Of a stretch of 64,000 bases of DNA, positions 34,270-42,488 are shown piece after piece (the stretch's first letter is position 1; every line of letters starts with the position of its first letter). Source of the DNA: Thermodesulfobacteriota bacterium (GTDB taxonomy: Bacteria; Desulfobacterota; Thermodesulfobacteria; Thermodesulfobacteriales; Thermodesulfobacteriaceae). Location of the stretch: assembly GCA_030550555.1 (NCBI GenBank), contig JAUQPD010000037.1, positions 1 through 64,000 of the forward strand, given 5' to 3'. Both the position numbers and the translations under genes were made by a program. The notes under the pieces are model-generated. The model was not told where the DNA came from. It was given only the letters and a program-made list of their open reading frames with translations, and made no database searches.

Positions 34270-35920
34270 GAGTGCTTAAATTTTCTCCGCTTTTAGCGGA
34301 AATTGCAATTCCTCCATATTGTCTAGTCAATCTCTTAACATAATTCAAAACAAAAGGATCATCTCTGTTTAGGAGATCAACTTTATTAAACACAATAAGT
34401 CTTGGCGTCTTAAGGAGGTCCATTTCTTCCAAGATGGTTTCTACTGATTGTAGATGGTTTTCCCAATCAGGATGGCTAATGTCTACAAGATGGAGAAGTA
34501 GATCTGCGTTATATAACTCTTCAAGGGTTGCTTTGAAGGCTTTTTTTAGCTCTTCAGGTAAATCACGGATGAAACCTACTGTATCTGTTAGGAGAAAGGT
34601 ATTTCTCCTGGGGGTAGTAATACGTTTAGTCACAGGATCTAAGGTAGCAAATAATTTGTCTTCAGCAAGAAAAGAGGTTTTTGCGAGTTGGTTGAGGAGA
34701 GTTGTTTTACCTGCATTAGTATAACCAATGAGGGAAACGACTTTATAATCAAGTCGCTTTCTTCTGATTCTTCTTAATTCTCTGTCAGACGATATCTTTT
34801 CTAGTTCTTTTTCAAGTTTGTGAATTCTCTCTTTGATGCGTCTTCTGTCTATTTCGAGTTTGGTTTCTCCAGGTCCACGACCTCCGATTCCACCAGTTAG
34901 TCTTGAGAAGGCATCATCTTTTGCTCTGAGTCTAGGAAGAGTATAACGCAGTTGTGCCATTTCCACTTGAATCTTACCTTCCTTTGATTTTGCTCTCTGA
35001 GCAAAGATGTCTAAGATTAGTTGGGTCCGATCAATGACTCTTAAATCAGTTGCCTCTGTAAGAGCCCGAACCTGAGAGGGAGTTAGTTCCCTGTCAAAGA
35101 TAAGAAGGTTTGCCCTTGTCCTCATAGCTTGAATCATCACTTCAAGCAATTTTCCTTTTCCAATCACATATCTTGGATCTATGGCAGATCGTCTCTGCAC
35201 TATCTCTCCTACAACGGTAACGCCAGCAGTGTGAGCAAGCTCTCTAAGCTCTGTTAGGCGTTCCTCCCAATCATGCATGTGGGGTTCTCTTACCATTATG
35301 ATAAGGGCCCTATCCTTGTCATCATTTACTCCCTTAAGGGGCCTTGTTTTCTCAAGTTCATCTTCAAGATTCTTTATAAGCTCTAAGAAATTTTCACGCA
35401 AATCCCATACATAGCGAGGTTTGAAGAAATAAAAGAATTGTGTTTCCTCTCCTTTATCAAGAGAAGAATTCAAGAAGTCCTGATGGGGAAGGATGTGAGC
35501 TAGATAGATTCTACCAGGTGAACCTTCCTCACTAACCTCTAATGCTCCCACCAAATCAAGGCGAAGGAAGGCCAGATCAATAAGATCTTCCTGATCAAGC
35601 CCAGAACTATCACGATTACGAAGAAAATGAGTATGAATAAGCCTTAGACCTTTTAGCCTTGCACTATGGTCTCTATAACCTCTTAGCTCAGGAATCTCAA
35701 TGCGATTTGAGGTACCTACAATGACAAAATCAATCTCCCCTTTACGATTTATAAGAATTCCAATCTGTCTCCCAATTAAATGAGAAAGCTCCGCAAGCTC
35801 CCAAGCAAGCTCAGATGTTATGATAGCTTGAGGAGGAACTTTTCTTACGTAGAGTTTTTCAAGCCTTCTAAGCTCACTTGGCTTTAATCCCTGAAGATTT
35901 CCGAAAACAGTCCTACTCAA
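34160..35920 (-). CDS. hflX: Ribosome-associated GTPase HflX, long form
   Basis: HflX splits stalled ribosomes in stress. The 586 residues exceed the usual roughly 430: an extra N-terminal domain (about 1-190) precedes the HflX domain (KGKLLE, GGIGGRGPGETKLE) and the G domain with GYTNAGKTTLLN, DTVGF and NKVD. A short Pro/Glu-rich tail overlaps rsfS in antisense. The start is TTG at 35920, about 30 bases from the predicted promoter start. Such N-terminally extended HflX proteins occur in several phyla. Confidence 0.95.
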   Translation of the reverse strand: MSRTVFGNLQGLKPSELRRLEKLYVRKVPPQAIITSELAWELAELSHLIGRQIGILINRKGEIDFVIVGTSNRIEIPELRGYRDHSARLKGLRLIHTHFLRNRDSSGLDQEDLIDLAFLRLDLVGALEVSEEGSPGRIYLAHILPHQDFLNSSLDKGEETQFFYFFKPRYVWDLRENFLELIKNLEDELEKTRPLKGVNDDKDRALIIMVREPHMHDWEERLTELRELAHTAGVTVVGEIVQRRSAIDPRYVIGKGKLLEVMIQAMRTRANLLIFDRELTPSQVRALTEATDLRVIDRTQLILDIFAQRAKSKEGKIQVEMAQLRYTLPRLRAKDDAFSRLTGGIGGRGPGETKLEIDRRRIKERIHKLEKELEKISSDRELRRIRRKRLDYKVVSLIGYTNAGKTTLLNQLAKTSFLAEDKLFATLDPVTKRITTPRRNTFLLTDTVGFIRDLPEELKKAFKATLEELYNADLLLHLVDISHPDWENHLQSVETILEEMDLLKTPRLIVFNKVDLLNRDDPFVLNYVKRLTRQYGGIAISAKSGENLSTLIALVEEILFPEQEKPSSFPPEESLPTIPQEHRASL

Positions 35921-35956
35921 TTCTTTTTAAGGTAGTAAAGTATCTCTTTTAGCTAT

Positions 35957-35985
35957 ATAATAACTCAACATTCCTCTTAGGTCAA
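35957..35985 (-). promoter_or_regulatory. Candidate sigma-70 promoter of hflX
   Basis: On the minus strand TTGACC (35980-35985) and TATTAT (35957-35962) are separated by exactly 17 bases. The predicted start lies about 30 bases upstream of the hflX TTG. Confidence 0.6.
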
Positions 35986-36019
35986 CCATAACAGGTTTTG
36001 CTCATTCCTAAAAAGATTT

Positions 36020-36049
36020 CAAAATTTCCTCGAAAAAAGTGAAATTTTG
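36020..36049. repeat. Perfect 9-bp inverted repeat upstream of the cbiX-cbiC gene
   Basis: The arms CAAAATTTC (36020-36028) and GAAATTTTG (36041-36049) are exact reverse complements with a 12-base spacer, about 85 bases upstream of the first cobalamin gene. It may be an operator or an RNA hairpin; there is no T-run right after it to make a terminator. Confidence 0.5.
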
Positions 36050-36132
36050 TGCAAAGAGTAGTCTTTTATCTCACTATGTTGCAATATTGAACTTTTGACA
36101 AAGGAATTCATAGGTATCTAAGGGAGGTTGCT

Positions 36133-37116
36133 GTGGAGAAGGTCATTTTAGTTGTTCATGGAAGTCCCAGGAAAGAGGCAAATAGGTGGGAGTACTTTCT
36201 TGGAGTTCTTGCTCATAAACTGGGTAGACCACTTGATCTCCTATCAATAGCATATCTTCAATTTGGATCTCCTAGCTTAGAAGAGGCCCTTGAAGAGGCA
36301 GTGAAAAGAGGCTTTACAAAAATTTTCGTTCACCCTTTCTTTCTAAGTGCAGGAAATCATGTAAAGGAGGATATACCTGAGATACTTAACAGGTTTCAAC
36401 AAAATAACCCAAATTTAGAAATTATTTACACTGCACCTCTTGGTTTTCATGAAAAACTTGCAGACATCGTAAGAGACCGCCTTGAGGAAGTCGGTTTTCT
36501 CAAAGCACAAGAGATTGAGAGAAGAAGTATGGAAATTATCAATAAAGAATTTGATTTATCGAAGTTTTCTCCTTTAGAAAGGAAAATTATTGAGAGAGTA
36601 CTACATGCAACAGCTGATCCCGAGTATTTGGAGACAATGGTATTTCATCCCCAGGCTATTGAGATGGCGATTAATAGTTTAAGGGGAGGAAGGGATATTC
36701 TTGTTGATGTGGAGATGGTTAAAGCAGGAGTAATAAAAAGATTTAACAGAAATAAGGTCCTTTGCTATTTATCCCATGTAGATGAAGAGGGAGAAGGAAC
36801 AAGGACAGAGAGGGCTATAGAGATGGCCCTTTCCAAGGAAACGAATATTGGTCTTGTTGCTATTGGGAATGCGCCAACTGCACTCCTAAAGGCTATAGAA
36901 ATTCTAAAAACTCAGGGAAGGCAAGATATAGTTGTTATTGGAATGCCTGTTGGCTTTGTCAGAGCCCTTGAGGCAAAACTTTTACTTTCAACTCAAGATT
37001 TTCCCTTTATTACCAATCTGAGTCGAAAAGGGGGAAGCCCAGCAACAGTAGCAGTAGTGAATGCCCTATTAAAGTTGGCTCATGAGCAAGAAGAATGGTC
37101 AAAAAACTTTACCTAA
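36133..37116 (+). CDS. CbiX-CbiC fusion: cobaltochelatase and cobalt-precorrin-8 methylmutase
   Basis: The first part (about 1-125) is a short CbiX-type sirohydrochlorin cobaltochelatase with VVHGSPRKEAN and HPFFLSAGNHV metal-site histidines. The second (about 135-327) is CbiC with the catalytic His in RVLHATADPEY and GNAPTALLKAIE, which moves a methyl group to give cobyrinate. Joined here are an early and a late step of one pathway. The start is GTG behind AAGGGAGG. Use of CbiX implies the anaerobic, early-cobalt route. It overlaps the next gene by 22 bases. Confidence 0.92.
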   Translation: MEKVILVVHGSPRKEANRWEYFLGVLAHKLGRPLDLLSIAYLQFGSPSLEEALEEAVKRGFTKIFVHPFFLSAGNHVKEDIPEILNRFQQNNPNLEIIYTAPLGFHEKLADIVRDRLEEVGFLKAQEIERRSMEIINKEFDLSKFSPLERKIIERVLHATADPEYLETMVFHPQAIEMAINSLRGGRDILVDVEMVKAGVIKRFNRNKVLCYLSHVDEEGEGTRTERAIEMALSKETNIGLVAIGNAPTALLKAIEILKTQGRQDIVVIGMPVGFVRALEAKLLLSTQDFPFITNLSRKGGSPATVAVVNALLKLAHEQEEWSKNFT

Positions 37117-37868
37117 TTGGAATAGGACCTGGTGATCCCAAATATTTAACTCTTGAAGCTTATGAACTGATTAAAAGATTAAAACTTTTTTTAGTTCCTG
37201 ACAAGCGAGAAGACAAAATAGGCCTTACTGAAATTAGACTAAAGGTTATTAATTTTGTCAAGGAGGGAAGTCCTTTTGAAGTTATATTCCTTAATTTTCC
37301 TGAAAGGAAAAAGGGGACTCATTATAGAGCTAAGGTTGAAGAGTGGAGGAAAGAAAAGGCCAAAATCCTCATTGATACCTTAAGAGAGCTTAATGAAGAG
37401 GAAGTTGGATTTCTCGTTATCGGAGATCCAGCTATATATGATGGCCATATTGAGATCTTTCACGAAGTTGAAAAGGTTCTCTCTCTTGAGTGGGAAGTTA
37501 TACCTGGGCTATCCTCATATCAGGTCCTTGCATCAAGAGAAAAACTGTCCCTCACCGAAATTGCCACTCCACTTCATTTCCATACCCCTCGCACCTTAAG
37601 GTCCTTAGAAACAATCACAGTGCCAACTGTTGTTTTTCTTGATAACTATGAAACCTTTAAAAAATTTAAAGAGGACACTTCCTTAAGCATCCATTGGGGT
37701 GCCTTTGTGGGATCTGAAAAAGAGGTCACCATCAGTGGAAAACTATCATCGGTATCTGACAAAATTTCCGGACTCAGACGAAGACTTAAAAAGGATCAAG
37801 GCTATCTTCTCGAGATCTACTACCTAAAACCCCAAAAAACTAATTTTTCCGATGAAAACAAAGCCTAA
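37095..37868 (+). CDS. cobF: CobF-family precorrin C-1 methyltransferase
   Basis: The 257 residues follow CobF (precorrin-6A synthase, deacetylating; C-1 methylation in the aerobic pathway) rather than CbiL or CbiF: GIGPGDPKYLTLEAYELI, VPDKREDKIGL, FLVIGDPAIYD, VIPGLSSYQVLA, then the CobF-type HWGAFVGSEKEVTISGKL and LLEIYYLKP end. The anaerobic pathway usually uses CbiD for this methylation, and no cbiD is visible here, so this protein may take its place. The substrate is inferred. It overlaps both neighbours. Confidence 0.82.
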   Translation: MVKKLYLIGIGPGDPKYLTLEAYELIKRLKLFLVPDKREDKIGLTEIRLKVINFVKEGSPFEVIFLNFPERKKGTHYRAKVEEWRKEKAKILIDTLRELNEEEVGFLVIGDPAIYDGHIEIFHEVEKVLSLEWEVIPGLSSYQVLASREKLSLTEIATPLHFHTPRTLRSLETITVPTVVFLDNYETFKKFKEDTSLSIHWGAFVGSEKEVTISGKLSSVSDKISGLRRRLKKDQGYLLEIYYLKPQKTNFSDENKA

Positions 37869-39090
37869 AATACATGTCTTTGGATTTGGTTTTAAACCTT
37901 TCAGACCTGATGAAATCACTCTATTGAAAAAACTTAGCCACATCATTCTCTTCAAAGGAGCATTTAAAGGTCTCTCCTCAAAGGAGATGTATCAGGATAT
38001 ACTGAGGGATATTAGTGAGAAAATCAGAGTTGTCGAAAATAAGACAGAATTTTTTAAAGAGCTGGAAAAGGTCTTATATGAGATGGGAGAAGGTGAGGTT
38101 GGAGTTCTTGCAACTGGCGATCCCTTAGTCTTTGGAATTGCAGTGGAGCTAAAAAAGTCCTTTTCGGAGGCAGAATTAGACATCCATCCTGATCTCTCTT
38201 CACTGCAGGTTCTCTGTGCAAAACTGGGGATTCCTTTTACAGAGGTCAAAGTTCTCTCTTTTCATGGAAGACCCAAAGTAAGAACTGTTCTTTTAGGAGA
38301 GGTCAGAGATAACCGATATTTAGCAATTTTTACAGATTATAGAAATACACCTAACCAAATAATAGAAACTCTTTTAGAAGCTAATTTAAAAGAAGTGAAG
38401 ATCTATGTAGGGGAGTGTCTTGGAACATTAGAAGAGAAGCTCCATCAGGGGTCTCCAGAAGTCATGATAGAGAGAACCTACAAGTATCCTAATTTAGTCC
38501 TGATTGAAAACCCCAATTGGGGTGAGAGGGCTATCTTGGGAAGAAGAGTTGAGGAATTTGAACATAGAGCTAACCTCATTACAAAGGATGAGGTGAGAGG
38601 GATTGTTTTACACAAGTTAGCACCTCCAATAAGGGGTGTTATTTGGGACATTGGAGCTGGATCAGGCTCAATTTCAGTAGAACTTGCCTCTCTTTCAAAG
38701 GACCTTCAGGTTTATGCAGTGGAAAAAAATTTAGAGCTTGTGCAGGTAATTGAGAAAAATAAAGAGAGATTTGCAGTTCCTAATTTAGAGATCCTTCATG
38801 GTGAGGCCCCTTTAGCTCTAAAAGAGCTTCCTAAGCCCGATAGAATTTTTATAGGTGGAAGCGGGGGAAAATTATTAGATATTCTTAAATATGTTTATGA
38901 AAAGGCATGTCCCAAAATTCTTGTAGCTACATTTGTAATTTTTAACCATCTACAACTTGCTGTGAAATATCTTGAAGATAAAAGTGAGCTTGAGCTCATT
39001 CAAGTCCAGGTAAATAGGGCAAGAGCTCTATCAAGGGACCTCTATTTTAAGGCAGAAAATCCTATTTTCATCCTAAAGGCAACCTTTTAA
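37852..39090 (+). CDS. cbiET: CbiE-CbiT fusion, cobalt-precorrin C5/C15 methyltransferase and decarboxylase
   Basis: The 412 residues combine CbiE (about 1-200; a tetrapyrrole methylase with GEVGVLATGDPLVFG and VLSFHGRP) and CbiT (about 230-412; a Rossmann methyltransferase with IWDIGAGSGSISVELA and RIFIGGSGG). The fusion equals CobL of the aerobic route and methylates C5 and C15 with decarboxylation at C12. It starts 17 bases before the cobF-like stop. Confidence 0.95.
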   Translation: MKTKPKIHVFGFGFKPFRPDEITLLKKLSHIILFKGAFKGLSSKEMYQDILRDISEKIRVVENKTEFFKELEKVLYEMGEGEVGVLATGDPLVFGIAVELKKSFSEAELDIHPDLSSLQVLCAKLGIPFTEVKVLSFHGRPKVRTVLLGEVRDNRYLAIFTDYRNTPNQIIETLLEANLKEVKIYVGECLGTLEEKLHQGSPEVMIERTYKYPNLVLIENPNWGERAILGRRVEEFEHRANLITKDEVRGIVLHKLAPPIRGVIWDIGAGSGSISVELASLSKDLQVYAVEKNLELVQVIEKNKERFAVPNLEILHGEAPLALKELPKPDRIFIGGSGGKLLDILKYVYEKACPKILVATFVIFNHLQLAVKYLEDKSELELIQVQVNRARALSRDLYFKAENPIFILKATF

Positions 39091-39114
39091 AGAAGCATTC
39101 TGAGTATAAAGCTC

Positions 39115-40428
39115 CTATATACTTAGTTCGTTACGACTCTCATCTTCATCAAGGTCAAAGGAAATTAGATGTATATATGTTCCTAAGGCTCGGTTTATGA
39201 GATAACCCTCTCTGTAAGATCTACCATAGAGATCTCTTACTTGATAGCATGTCGGAACATTTGAATCCTTATTCACAAGTGTTGTATAGTGAAATTCATG
39301 TCCTTTAAAGGTTGTCATACATTCAAAAAGGGGGAGATTTGTAGCTGGTTTTACTGCTCTATAGCCTAAGTTAAGTGAACCTTTTGCTACAGTGAAAGGA
39401 AATGTTCCAACCAGTTTAAAATTTTGGTGATTCCAACTTAGGGCATCACAGAGGTAGACAAAACCTCCACATTCAGCATACAGGGGCATCTTTGATTCAA
39501 CCCAATTTTTTATAGCCCGCAACATCTTTTTATTTTTCGCTAAGACTTCTCCAAAGAGTTCTGGATAGCCACCTCCAATGTAGAGAACCTCTGCCTCTTG
39601 TGGAAGCTCTTCATCCTCAAGAGGACTAAAAAAGATAAGTTTATATTTCTCTCTAAATTCATCTAAAATATGCTGGTAGTAAAAATTGAAGGCCCTATCA
39701 AAGGCAATAGCTATACTTTTGTAGGGAACATCAGGGAGAAACCTTGGTTTGGTGCCACCTTCAAACTCCTTTAGCCTAAGGTTTTCAAGTTGTTCATAGT
39801 TGAGATTTTCTTCTAACTTTTCTGCTACATAGTCGATGATCCTATTTGTTTCCGCAAGGTCCTGAGGTAAGAGGAGCCCCAAATGGCGAGACCCAATTTT
39901 TATTTTTTCATCTCGCATAAGGTATCCAAGAATTGGATATCCTCTCAGGGCCTTTTCAACTCTGAGGAGATGTCTTTTTGAAGAAATACGATTCAACATG
40001 ATGGCAAAAGGGAGCTCAGCTCTCTTTAAACGTTCAACTGTCCCCCTGATTAGAGGTCTTATACTCTCTGCAAGTCCGTAGGTATCAATAACAAGAACAA
40101 TCGGTATCTTCAAATACTTGGCAATAAGATAAGTAGAATATTTCCCATCAAAAAGCCCCATAACTCCTTCAACTATTACCAGCTCCTTCGCAGAACTCTT
40201 TGTGTAGAATAGCCTTTTTAACCTGTCTTTACCCATGGCAAAAAGGTCGAGATTGTAAGAAGGAACACCACCTGCAACTTGATGCCACATCGGATCAATA
40301 TAGTCAGGACCAATTTTAAAAGGTTGGACCCTTAAACCCTTTTTCTGAAAAAGTCGGAGAAGCCCAAGGGTGATTAAAGTTTTTCCCTCACCACTTCTTA
40401 AAGCAGACACTAAAAAGGCCTTAGCCAT
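39115..40428 (-). CDS. cbiA: Cobyrinate a,c-diamide synthase
   Basis: CbiA amidates the a and c side chains of cobyrinate using glutamine and ATP. The 437 residues have the N-terminal ATPase part (SALRSGEGKTLITLGLL, KIGPDYIDP, VEGVMGLFDG) and a C-terminal glutaminase with the nucleophile Cys in LYAECGGFVYL and a downstream HEFHYT. It overlaps the upstream cobD-like gene by 19 bases and ends the minus-strand cob run. Confidence 0.96.
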   Translation of the reverse strand: MAKAFLVSALRSGEGKTLITLGLLRLFQKKGLRVQPFKIGPDYIDPMWHQVAGGVPSYNLDLFAMGKDRLKRLFYTKSSAKELVIVEGVMGLFDGKYSTYLIAKYLKIPIVLVIDTYGLAESIRPLIRGTVERLKRAELPFAIMLNRISSKRHLLRVEKALRGYPILGYLMRDEKIKIGSRHLGLLLPQDLAETNRIIDYVAEKLEENLNYEQLENLRLKEFEGGTKPRFLPDVPYKSIAIAFDRAFNFYYQHILDEFREKYKLIFFSPLEDEELPQEAEVLYIGGGYPELFGEVLAKNKKMLRAIKNWVESKMPLYAECGGFVYLCDALSWNHQNFKLVGTFPFTVAKGSLNLGYRAVKPATNLPLFECMTTFKGHEFHYTTLVNKDSNVPTCYQVRDLYGRSYREGYLINRALGTYIHLISFDLDEDESRNELSI

Positions 40429-41477
40429 CGCACAAGAGCAGTCAAAAATCTATCATTAGCTTCACTTTCCTTGACTGAAACCCTCAAATAGTCTCCATTG
40501 AGCCCCTCAAAATTGGAACATGTACGTATGAGAATTCGCTCCTCTCTCAATAACCACTGCCAAAATTCTTCTCCCCTCTCAAGCCTAAAGAAAACAAAAT
40601 TCACAACTCCTATTCTATGCCAAATTCCTAAATCCTTAAAGGTCCTCTCAAATTTCTTTAACTCTTTTGAGAAAAAATCTAGTGAAATTTTTTTAAATAA
40701 CTGATTTTTCAGTAAAAAACTTGCAAAAACTTGAGAAAGGGTATTGACTTGCCAGGTAGTTTGGAACCTTTTTAATTTATGGATAATGTCTTCATTGGCG
40801 ATAAGGTAACCTATTCTTGTGCCTGCAAGTCCATAGAATTTGGTGAGGGATCTGAAAACAATGAGATTTGGAAGGGTAGGTGCGAGATGGGCAAGACTTT
40901 CTTCTTCACAGAAATCAATAAAGGCTTCATCAATCAGAAATAGCGTATGATGATTTTGATTTATTCTTTGGAGTAGATCAGACTTCTTTATGGTCCAGCA
41001 GGTAGGATTGTTGGGATTGCAGAGGATGACCACTTTGTTGGGATAATTTTTTTCAAGAAACTGATCAACCAAGTCCAATAGGTAAGAGGGATTAAGAGTG
41101 TATGGAGCTAAGACGAGGAGATCCTTTCTAAGGTTGAGAAATTTCCTATAGGCAGTGAAGGTTGGTTGGGGGAGAAGCACGGTTGCTCCTTTTGGCAAAA
41201 ACCAAAGTATCGCGTCTTTTATCAGTTCCATAGAGCCGTTAGCAAAGAGAATAGAGTTTCCCTCTGTCTGTAATTTTTCACAAAGAAGCTTCCTTAGTTC
41301 AGAACAATCAGGATCTGGATAGAACTGAATATAGAAATAGGGATCAGAGATAGCCTCTTTGAGAAAGTCCTTAGTGAGGGGGTTTACAGAGGCACTCATG
41401 TCAATAATTTCAAAGGGTTGAACATCGAGCCTATTTGCAAAGTAATAGATGTTTCCTCCGTGTTCTGGATAACTCAT
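40410..41477 (-). CDS. Threonine-phosphate decarboxylase-like PLP enzyme (CobD/CobC)
   Basis: The 355 residues are a fold type I PLP aminotransferase with PEHGGNIYYFA and MSASVNPL near the start, FANGSMELI, VILCNPNNPTCW, DEAFIDF and the PLP Lys in SLTKFYGLAGTRIGY. Between cbiA and cbiB it most likely makes (R)-1-aminopropan-2-ol phosphate for the nucleotide-loop linker. Histidinol-phosphate aminotransferase is the main alternative; gene context favours the cobalamin role. Confidence 0.85.
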   Translation of the reverse strand: MSYPEHGGNIYYFANRLDVQPFEIIDMSASVNPLTKDFLKEAISDPYFYIQFYPDPDCSELRKLLCEKLQTEGNSILFANGSMELIKDAILWFLPKGATVLLPQPTFTAYRKFLNLRKDLLVLAPYTLNPSYLLDLVDQFLEKNYPNKVVILCNPNNPTCWTIKKSDLLQRINQNHHTLFLIDEAFIDFCEEESLAHLAPTLPNLIVFRSLTKFYGLAGTRIGYLIANEDIIHKLKRFQTTWQVNTLSQVFASFLLKNQLFKKISLDFFSKELKKFERTFKDLGIWHRIGVVNFVFFRLERGEEFWQWLLREERILIRTCSNFEGLNGDYLRVSVKESEANDRFLTALVRWLRPF

Positions 41478-41486
41478 CTCTATTTC

Positions 41487-42482
41487 TTAAAATCCAAAAG
41501 TAAATAGCTTAAGCTTTAGTGAATTGACAATTGAGAGTATTATTACTCCTAGGAGACCGGCAAGAAAGAGGAGCTTGCGGGAGAAAGAGATAGCCATCTG
41601 AAGATCTGTACCTAAGTCCTCTCCGATGTAGGGTTTTATTATGAGTTTTCCTTCATAGTAGGCAGGACCAAGGAGCCTCACACCTAAGGCTCCAGCAAGG
41701 GCAGATTCAGGATAACCAGCATTTGGAGAGGGATGCTTGGGTGCGTAAGAGAGGATCCACTTTATAGCTCTTTTGGCAGAGGTTGCCCCAAGAAGAAGGA
41801 AAGTGGCAAGGACAATTAGAAGAGCTGAAAATCTTGCTGGTATGAGATTGAGAAGATCGTCCATCTTTGCAGAAAACCAACCAAAATGGAGATATTTTTC
41901 ATTCTTATAGCCAACCATAGAGTCAAGGGTATTTACAGTTTTATAGAATACAAGACCAGGGAAGCCGAAAAGGACAGCCCAAAATAGTGGTGCAATAAAG
42001 GCATCACTAAAATTTTCAGCATAACTCTCAAGAACACTTCTTTGAATATCTCTCTTGGAGAGAAGATCTCTATCTCGTCCAACAAGGGCAATTAGAGCTT
42101 CCCTTGCTGATTCTATATCACCACTTAGAAGTAATTTTTCAACCTCTTTCCCTGCGTCAAAAAGACCTTTTAGGGCTAAAAAGAGAGAGGTCAAGAAAAT
42201 CATCAAAACTTCACTGACCAAGGGTAAAGGAAACCATACCATAAATAGGTAGGTTACTACAAGTGCACAACAGGTAGTTACAGAAGTAACTCCAAAGAAG
42301 AAGAGTATTCCCTTAACTCTTTCAGAGATAGCTGGAAGGTTTCTAAATGGGGCCTCAAATGAAGAGATAATTAGGCCTATTCCTCTTATGGGGTGAGGTA
42401 ACCACACAGGATCTCCTAAAAGCTTATCAACAATAACCGCAAATATCAATATTAAGGTTGGAAGATGAAATAGTTTATCCAT
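41487..42482 (-). CDS. cbiB: Adenosylcobinamide-phosphate synthase CbiB
   Basis: CbiB joins aminopropanol (phosphate) to adenosylcobyric acid. The 331-residue membrane protein has five or so hydrophobic segments and the diagnostic KLLGDPVWLPHPIRGIG, SYAENFSDAFIAPLFW and HPSPNAGYPESALAGALGV motifs. It lies 6 bases after cbiP and 9 before the cobD-like gene on the minus strand. Confidence 0.96.
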   Translation of the reverse strand: MDKLFHLPTLILIFAVIVDKLLGDPVWLPHPIRGIGLIISSFEAPFRNLPAISERVKGILFFFGVTSVTTCCALVVTYLFMVWFPLPLVSEVLMIFLTSLFLALKGLFDAGKEVEKLLLSGDIESAREALIALVGRDRDLLSKRDIQRSVLESYAENFSDAFIAPLFWAVLFGFPGLVFYKTVNTLDSMVGYKNEKYLHFGWFSAKMDDLLNLIPARFSALLIVLATFLLLGATSAKRAIKWILSYAPKHPSPNAGYPESALAGALGVRLLGPAYYEGKLIIKPYIGEDLGTDLQMAISFSRKLLFLAGLLGVIILSIVNSLKLKLFTFGF

Positions 42483-42488
42483 AGAGCT

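Noticed and set aside
36095-36120. TTGACA at 36095 as -35 of a cbiX-cbiC promoter
   Set aside because: The only -10-like hexamer (TATCTA, 36115-36120) gives a 14-base spacer, which is too short.
35921-36132. Cobalamin riboswitch upstream of cbiX-cbiC
   Set aside because: No B12-box-like conserved core or multi-stem pattern was seen; only a simple inverted repeat is present. A covariance search would settle it.
37419-37432. Sigma-28-like CCGATAA on the minus strand inside the cobF-like gene
   Set aside because: There is no TAAA element 15 bases upstream, and it lies within a coding region of the opposite sense.
39103-39123. AGTATA/TATACT hairpin between convergent cbiET and cbiA as a terminator
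   Set aside because: The stem is six AT-rich pairs with a nine-base loop and no following T-run on either strand.
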